26,212 bases of DNA from a virus. A program made the position numbers and the translations under genes. Under the pieces are notes generated by a model. It was not told the origin of the DNA. It saw nothing but the letters and a program-made list of their open reading frames with translations, and ran no database searches. Location: positions 1-26,212 of IMG/VR virus record IMGVR_UViG_3300031784_000179; one strand, given 5' to 3'. Of the stretch, positions 23,004 to 26,212 are shown in pieces (position 1 is the first letter of the stretch; each line of letters starts with the position of its first letter).

Positions 23004-23127
23004 TGTGCCAGGAAAAGTAGAAATAAAATTTAGTAATGAACAACAATGTTTACAAGCACTGGAAAATATGACATACTGGTTAAAGTTTCAATCGTTTAAA
23101 GTGACAGGACAATGCAAAAAATCTTAA
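22957..23127 (+). CDS. Small conserved-looking protein overlapping both neighbours
   Basis: 56 residues in a second frame: it opens at ATG 22957 inside the phosphoesterase gene (GGAG at 22943-22946) and ends at TAA 23125-23127 inside the glycosyltransferase gene. Without it, 23004-23111 would be an oddly long gap in this compact genome. The protein has a hydrophobic N terminus (MWVLILLAVH), a soluble middle with Cys31 and a Cys53 near the C terminus, and resembles small two-cysteine proteins I have seen in T4-like phages. The N terminus may be a beta strand rather than a signal. Function unknown. Confidence 0.65.
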   Translation: MWVLILLAVHTNNPNDVPGKVEIKFSNEQQCLQALENMTYWLKFQSFKVTGQCKKS

Positions 23128-24095
23128 TTATTACAGACGCATGGGAACCACAAGTAAATGGTGTTGTTAGGACATATCAAAACACTATTCATGAACTTGA
23201 GAAGAATGGTAAGGTTGTTGATGTTATACATCCTTATTGCGTTGGTTTTAAAAGAGTTAAATTTCCAGCATATCCTGAAATAGAACTTGTGATAAATCCA
23301 TGGAAAATGAAACAGAAAATCTGGGTATCTTTATATGAAGGATGGAAAATACACATAGCAACTGAAGGACCACTTGGAATTTATGCTCGTATGTTACTTC
23401 GTAAGAAAGAATTCACAACTTGCTATCATACACAATTTCCAGAGTTTATTCAAAAGAGAACAAAGATTCCTGCTTCTGTGTTCTATCCTTTCTATCGTTG
23501 GTTTCATAACAATGCTAGATCAACAATGGTTCCCACACAAACTATGTGTGACATGTTAATCAGCAAAGGATTTACTAAAGTTGATGTATGGTCTCGTGGT
23601 GTAGATACAAAAGTTTTTAATCCGAGTCGTAGAAATAAACCATCGCATTATATTGTTTGTGTAAGTAGAGTTTCTAAAGAAAAAGGTTTAGACGATTTTT
23701 GTAAATTAAAAGGTAAAAAGGTTTTGGTTGGTGATGGACCATACCTAAATGAATTAAGAAAAAAATTTCCAGAAGTAGATTTTGTTGGAACTAAAGTTGG
23801 TGTTGAATTAGCTGAACTTGTAGCAAATGCAGATGTGTTTGTATTTCCAAGCCAAACTGATACCTTTGGTATAGTTATATTAGAAGCAATAGCGTGCGGT
23901 ACTCCAGTTGCAAGTTATGAGCAACCTGGACCGATAGAGGTAATTAATCTTATGTATAATGGAATGTATAGTGGTAACTTAGCACATAATGTCGAAGCAT
24001 GTAAATTAATAAACAGAGTAGAAGTATTCGAGTCATCAAAAAAATGGTCTTGGAAACAATCAACAAAACAGTTTTTAGAAATAATCGGAGAGTAG
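23112..24095 (+). CDS. GT4-family glycosyltransferase, Agt-like
   Basis: 327 residues. The start KILIITDAWEPQVNGVVRTYQNTI is the standard GT4 acceptor loop shared with SqdX, MgtA and alpha-mannosyltransferases; CYHTQFPEF and VPTQTM follow, then the donor-binding half with VSRVSKEKGLDDF, VGDGPYLNELR and FPSQTDTFGIVILEAIACG (ExxxxxxE donor motif region). Such enzymes transfer hexoses to diacylglycerol, phosphatidylinositol or polyprenyl acceptors at the inner membrane. It is encoded just after the PlcP-type phosphoesterase, which would generate diacylglycerol, so glycosyl-diacylglycerol synthesis is the best guess. AGGA precedes ATG 23112. The alternatives are LPS or capsule sugar transfer. Codon use looks like the phage neighbours, so transfer from bacteria would be old. 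Confidence 0.82.
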   Translation: MQKILIITDAWEPQVNGVVRTYQNTIHELEKNGKVVDVIHPYCVGFKRVKFPAYPEIELVINPWKMKQKIWVSLYEGWKIHIATEGPLGIYARMLLRKKEFTTCYHTQFPEFIQKRTKIPASVFYPFYRWFHNNARSTMVPTQTMCDMLISKGFTKVDVWSRGVDTKVFNPSRRNKPSHYIVCVSRVSKEKGLDDFCKLKGKKVLVGDGPYLNELRKKFPEVDFVGTKVGVELAELVANADVFVFPSQTDTFGIVILEAIACGTPVASYEQPGPIEVINLMYNGMYSGNLAHNVEACKLINRVEVFESSKKWSWKQSTKQFLEIIGE

Positions 24096-24097
24096 GA

Positions 24098-25093
24098 ATG
24101 GCGCATAAAAGAGAAAAATTAAAATTAACAGACGATAGAAACTCGTTTAAACCATTTAATTACCCATGGGCATATGATGCTTGGTTGAAGCATGAACAAG
24201 CGCACTGGTTACATACAGAAGTTCCTATGATGGAAGATGTAAAAGACTGGAAGAAAAAACTTACAAATGAAGAGAAACATTTCTTAACAAATATTTTTAG
24301 ATTCTTTGTTCAAGGAGATGTTGATGTTGCTGGTGGGTATGTTAATAATTATTTACCATACTTTAAACAACCAGAAGTTCGTATGATGTTGCTTGGCTTT
24401 TCTGCTAGAGAAGCGTTACATGTTGCTGCGTATAGTCACTTGATTGAGACAGTTGGTATGCCAGAATCAACTTATAATGAGTTTCTCGAGTATGCGCAGA
24501 TGAGGGACAAACATGACTACTTTATGGCATTATCTAAAGCCAATGGCACTGCCGAATCAGTAGCAACAAATATTGCAGCATTCTCTGCTTTTACTGAGGG
24601 CATGCAATTATTCTCATCATTCATTATGTTGCTCAATTTTCCTCGTCATGGTATGATGAAGGGAATGGGTCAGATTGTCACATGGTCAATCGTCGACGAG
24701 ACAATGCATGCTGAGTCTATGATTAAGTTGTTTAGAACTTATGTAGAAGAGAATCGTGAGTTATGGAATGATGAATTGAAGAGTAAGATATATACTATTG
24801 CTGAAAAAATGGTTGAACTCGAAGATAAGTTTATTGATCTTGCTTTTAGTTTGGGTGATATGCGAGATTTGACATCAGATGATGTGAAGAAATACATTCG
24901 CTACATCGCAGATCGTCGTTTAATTTCGTTAGGTCTTAAGGGTATTTTTAAAGTTAAGAAAAATCCTCTTCCTTGGGTTGAAGAAATGATTAACGCACCA
25001 ACTCATACTAACTTTTTTGAGAATCGTGCTACTGACTATGCGAAAGGCGCATTAACAGGCGACTGGCAAGATGTTTGGGCTAAAGCTGCATAA
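24098..25093 (+). CDS. nrdB: Class I ribonucleotide reductase small subunit NrdB
   Basis: 331 residues from ATG 24098, with GGAG 7 bases upstream; a longer frame from 24044 lies in the glycosyltransferase gene and is rejected. The di-metal ligands are all present with E. coli NrdB spacing: Asp74, Glu105, His108, Glu167, Glu201 and His204. The radical tyrosine is also kept (Tyr112, four residues after His108), pointing to a tyrosyl-radical class Ia-type subunit rather than a Tyr-less subclass. It forms the active reductase with NrdA. Unusually it is separated from nrdA by about 1.9 kb of lipid-type genes. Confidence 0.95.
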   Translation: MAHKREKLKLTDDRNSFKPFNYPWAYDAWLKHEQAHWLHTEVPMMEDVKDWKKKLTNEEKHFLTNIFRFFVQGDVDVAGGYVNNYLPYFKQPEVRMMLLGFSAREALHVAAYSHLIETVGMPESTYNEFLEYAQMRDKHDYFMALSKANGTAESVATNIAAFSAFTEGMQLFSSFIMLLNFPRHGMMKGMGQIVTWSIVDETMHAESMIKLFRTYVEENRELWNDELKSKIYTIAEKMVELEDKFIDLAFSLGDMRDLTSDDVKKYIRYIADRRLISLGLKGIFKVKKNPLPWVEEMINAPTHTNFFENRATDYAKGALTGDWQDVWAKAA

Positions 25094-25731
25094 TGGCGCA
25101 CATAATAGCAAATCTTCCACCTATTAAATGTTTTGTCCGTAAACAGTTTCTATACGATTTTGCGAAAGGGCACGATGAATTAGAACCATGTTGGTGGATA
25201 AGTATTAAGTCATTAAGAGGACAAGCATTTAGAATAGAAGCATATCTAAATAACTATGGCGCTTTATATGATAAACTGCCATTACACGCATTTTGCTGGA
25301 AGCCGATTGAAGGAGTACCATTACCATTAGACTACTTACAACTTTGGGATTGTTTGTCATATGATATAACTGTGTTAAAAAAAGCACAGCTGCAATCATT
25401 AAAATGCAAATTTAAACTTAAAGACGGAAATTGGATGTATGGTACCTATCTATTCACTGTTGACTCTGCTCACCCTGATTTTAATATTCTTGACACTGGA
25501 TTTACTGAAGATCCCGAAGATCATAAATCTTATAATTTTATTATGTGTGATAATGGGCAGTTCGCTGCTCAGCCAAACAATCGTCTTATTATCCTCGAGC
25601 CTTCGTCTAATCCTCGGGAACTAAAGATGCCAGATTTTAAAGTAGCAACAAAACGCTGGTCTGTAGAAACAGATTCTAAGTGGTCATTGGGAGATACCAA
25701 TACCGTAATGTACGAAAGGCAAGATGATTGA
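25093..25731 (+). CDS. Conserved T4-like phage protein of unknown function
   Basis: 212 residues beginning on the last base of the nrdB stop (TAATG). It is beta-rich and soluble, with KCFVRKQFLYDF near the N terminus, a Trp-rich CWWISIKSLRGQAFRIEAYL strand pair and the block YGALYDKLPLHAFCWKP...LPLDYLQLWDCLSYDITV, which I recognise from T4-like marine phage genomes as an unnamed family. There is no signal, transmembrane or catalytic motif. It overlaps the desaturase gene by 8 bp. The link to nrdB is only by position. Confidence 0.78.
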   Translation: MAHIIANLPPIKCFVRKQFLYDFAKGHDELEPCWWISIKSLRGQAFRIEAYLNNYGALYDKLPLHAFCWKPIEGVPLPLDYLQLWDCLSYDITVLKKAQLQSLKCKFKLKDGNWMYGTYLFTVDSAHPDFNILDTGFTEDPEDHKSYNFIMCDNGQFAAQPNNRLIILEPSSNPRELKMPDFKVATKRWSVETDSKWSLGDTNTVMYERQDD

Positions 25732-26212
25732 ATTAGTTTATCTGTTGGTAATGACACACATTACCATTGTTTGTGTTACTTTGTTTTTACATAGAGGGCA
25801 AACACATAGAGGGTTAGAGTTTCATCCAGTTCTTTCGCATTTTATGAGATTCTGGTTGTGGTTAACAACTGGTATGATAACAAAAGAATGGGTTGCGATA
25901 CATCGTAAACATCATCAGAACTCCGATAAAGAAGGCGATCCCCATAGTCCTCACAACGAAGGTATCTGGTTTGTTTTGTTCGCTGGAGTTTCTTGCTATG
26001 TTCAATCCGCAAGAGATAAAGAAATGATTCAGAAGTATGGTGTCGGTACTCCAGATGATTGGGTAGAAAAAAATATCTATTCTAAATTTCCATACGCTGG
26101 AATAGTGCTCATGCTAGCAATTAGTTTAATGTTGTTAGGATGGTGGGGAATTTGGTTCTGGGCAATTCAAATGGTATGGATTCCATTCTGGGCAGCAGGT
26201 GTTGTGAATGGC
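25724..26212 (+). CDS. Fatty acid desaturase, 3' end outside window
   Basis: 163 residues are visible and the frame is still open at the last base. It starts at ATG 25724 inside the end of the previous gene, with AAGG 4 bases upstream. Two of the three membrane desaturase histidine boxes are present: HRGQTH (His23-His28, HxxxxH) and HRKHH (His60-His64, HxxHH). They flank hydrophobic segments at about 4-22 and 37-55, and two more membrane helices lie around 125-160. These di-iron enzymes introduce double bonds into acyl chains of membrane lipids (delta-9 type for acyl-CoA or acyl-ACP relatives). The third box should lie in the missing part. With the PlcP-like and GT4 genes it forms a lipid-directed group. 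Confidence 0.88.
   Translation, partial: MIELVYLLVMTHITIVCVTLFLHRGQTHRGLEFHPVLSHFMRFWLWLTTGMITKEWVAIHRKHHQNSDKEGDPHSPHNEGIWFVLFAGVSCYVQSARDKEMIQKYGVGTPDDWVEKNIYSKFPYAGIVLMLAISLMLLGWWGIWFWAIQMVWIPFWAAGVVNG

Overview
The window reads as part of the genome of an AT-rich, T4-like (myovirus-type) marine or freshwater bacteriophage. Every gene I can support lies on the + strand, genes are packed with ATGA or 1-nt overlaps, and the set combines a T4 gp61-type primase, an NrdA/NrdB ribonucleotide reductase, ThyX, T4-type virion proteins and a lysis cassette. Host-like sigma-70 promoters (TTGACA-17-TATAAT) and T4-late-like ATAAATA boxes are both present. The protein families and the lipid-gene content fit a phage of a proteobacterium, possibly a SAR11 or other alphaproteobacterial host, but the host is inferred and not shown.

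Layout: (1) 1-3398, a candidate DNA-hypermodification segment: a 5'-truncated TET/JBP-family 2OG-Fe(II) dioxygenase, a conserved phage protein of unknown function and a GT-B glycosyltransferase. (2) 3404-4186, a singly promoted HExxH metallopeptidase-like gene. (3) 4199-18615, a long virion/lysis run: a possible nuclease-fold protein, a ligase-like nucleotidyltransferase, a lipoprotein, tail or fibre-type proteins, a 1063-residue nucleotidylyltransferase fusion, a possible PD-(D/E)XK-like protein, a small DUF6321-like protein, a Dps ferritin, an acidic protein with EF-hand-like and AT-hook motifs, decoration/fibre-like proteins, two T4-type conserved proteins, a nested Rz/Rz1 spanin pair and an XhlA-like holin candidate. 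(4) 18617-26212, replication and metabolism: primase, ThyX, NrdA, a PlcP/LpxH-type metallophosphoesterase, an unlisted 56-residue ORF, a GT4 glycosyltransferase, NrdB, a conserved phage protein and a fatty acid desaturase cut by the window end.

Three systems stand out. First, TET/JBP oxygenase plus glycosyltransferase suggests oxidised and glycosylated pyrimidines in phage DNA. Second, a metallophosphoesterase-GT4 pair resembling the bacterial PlcP-Agt phospholipid-to-glycolipid remodelling operon sits between nrdA and nrdB, with a desaturase close downstream; this could release phosphate from host lipids while dNTP synthesis is boosted. Third, several consecutive proteins in the virion run begin with a short M-K-x-[F/Y]-x-x-[F/Y]-[I/L]-x-E-like peptide resembling the capsid-targeting sequence of T4 internal proteins, suggesting that enzymes (ligase-like, nucleotidylyltransferase, nuclease-like) are packaged into the head and possibly injected.

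No tRNA, rRNA, CRISPR array, insertion sequence or attachment site was recognised, and no gene-free stretch exceeds about 60 bases.
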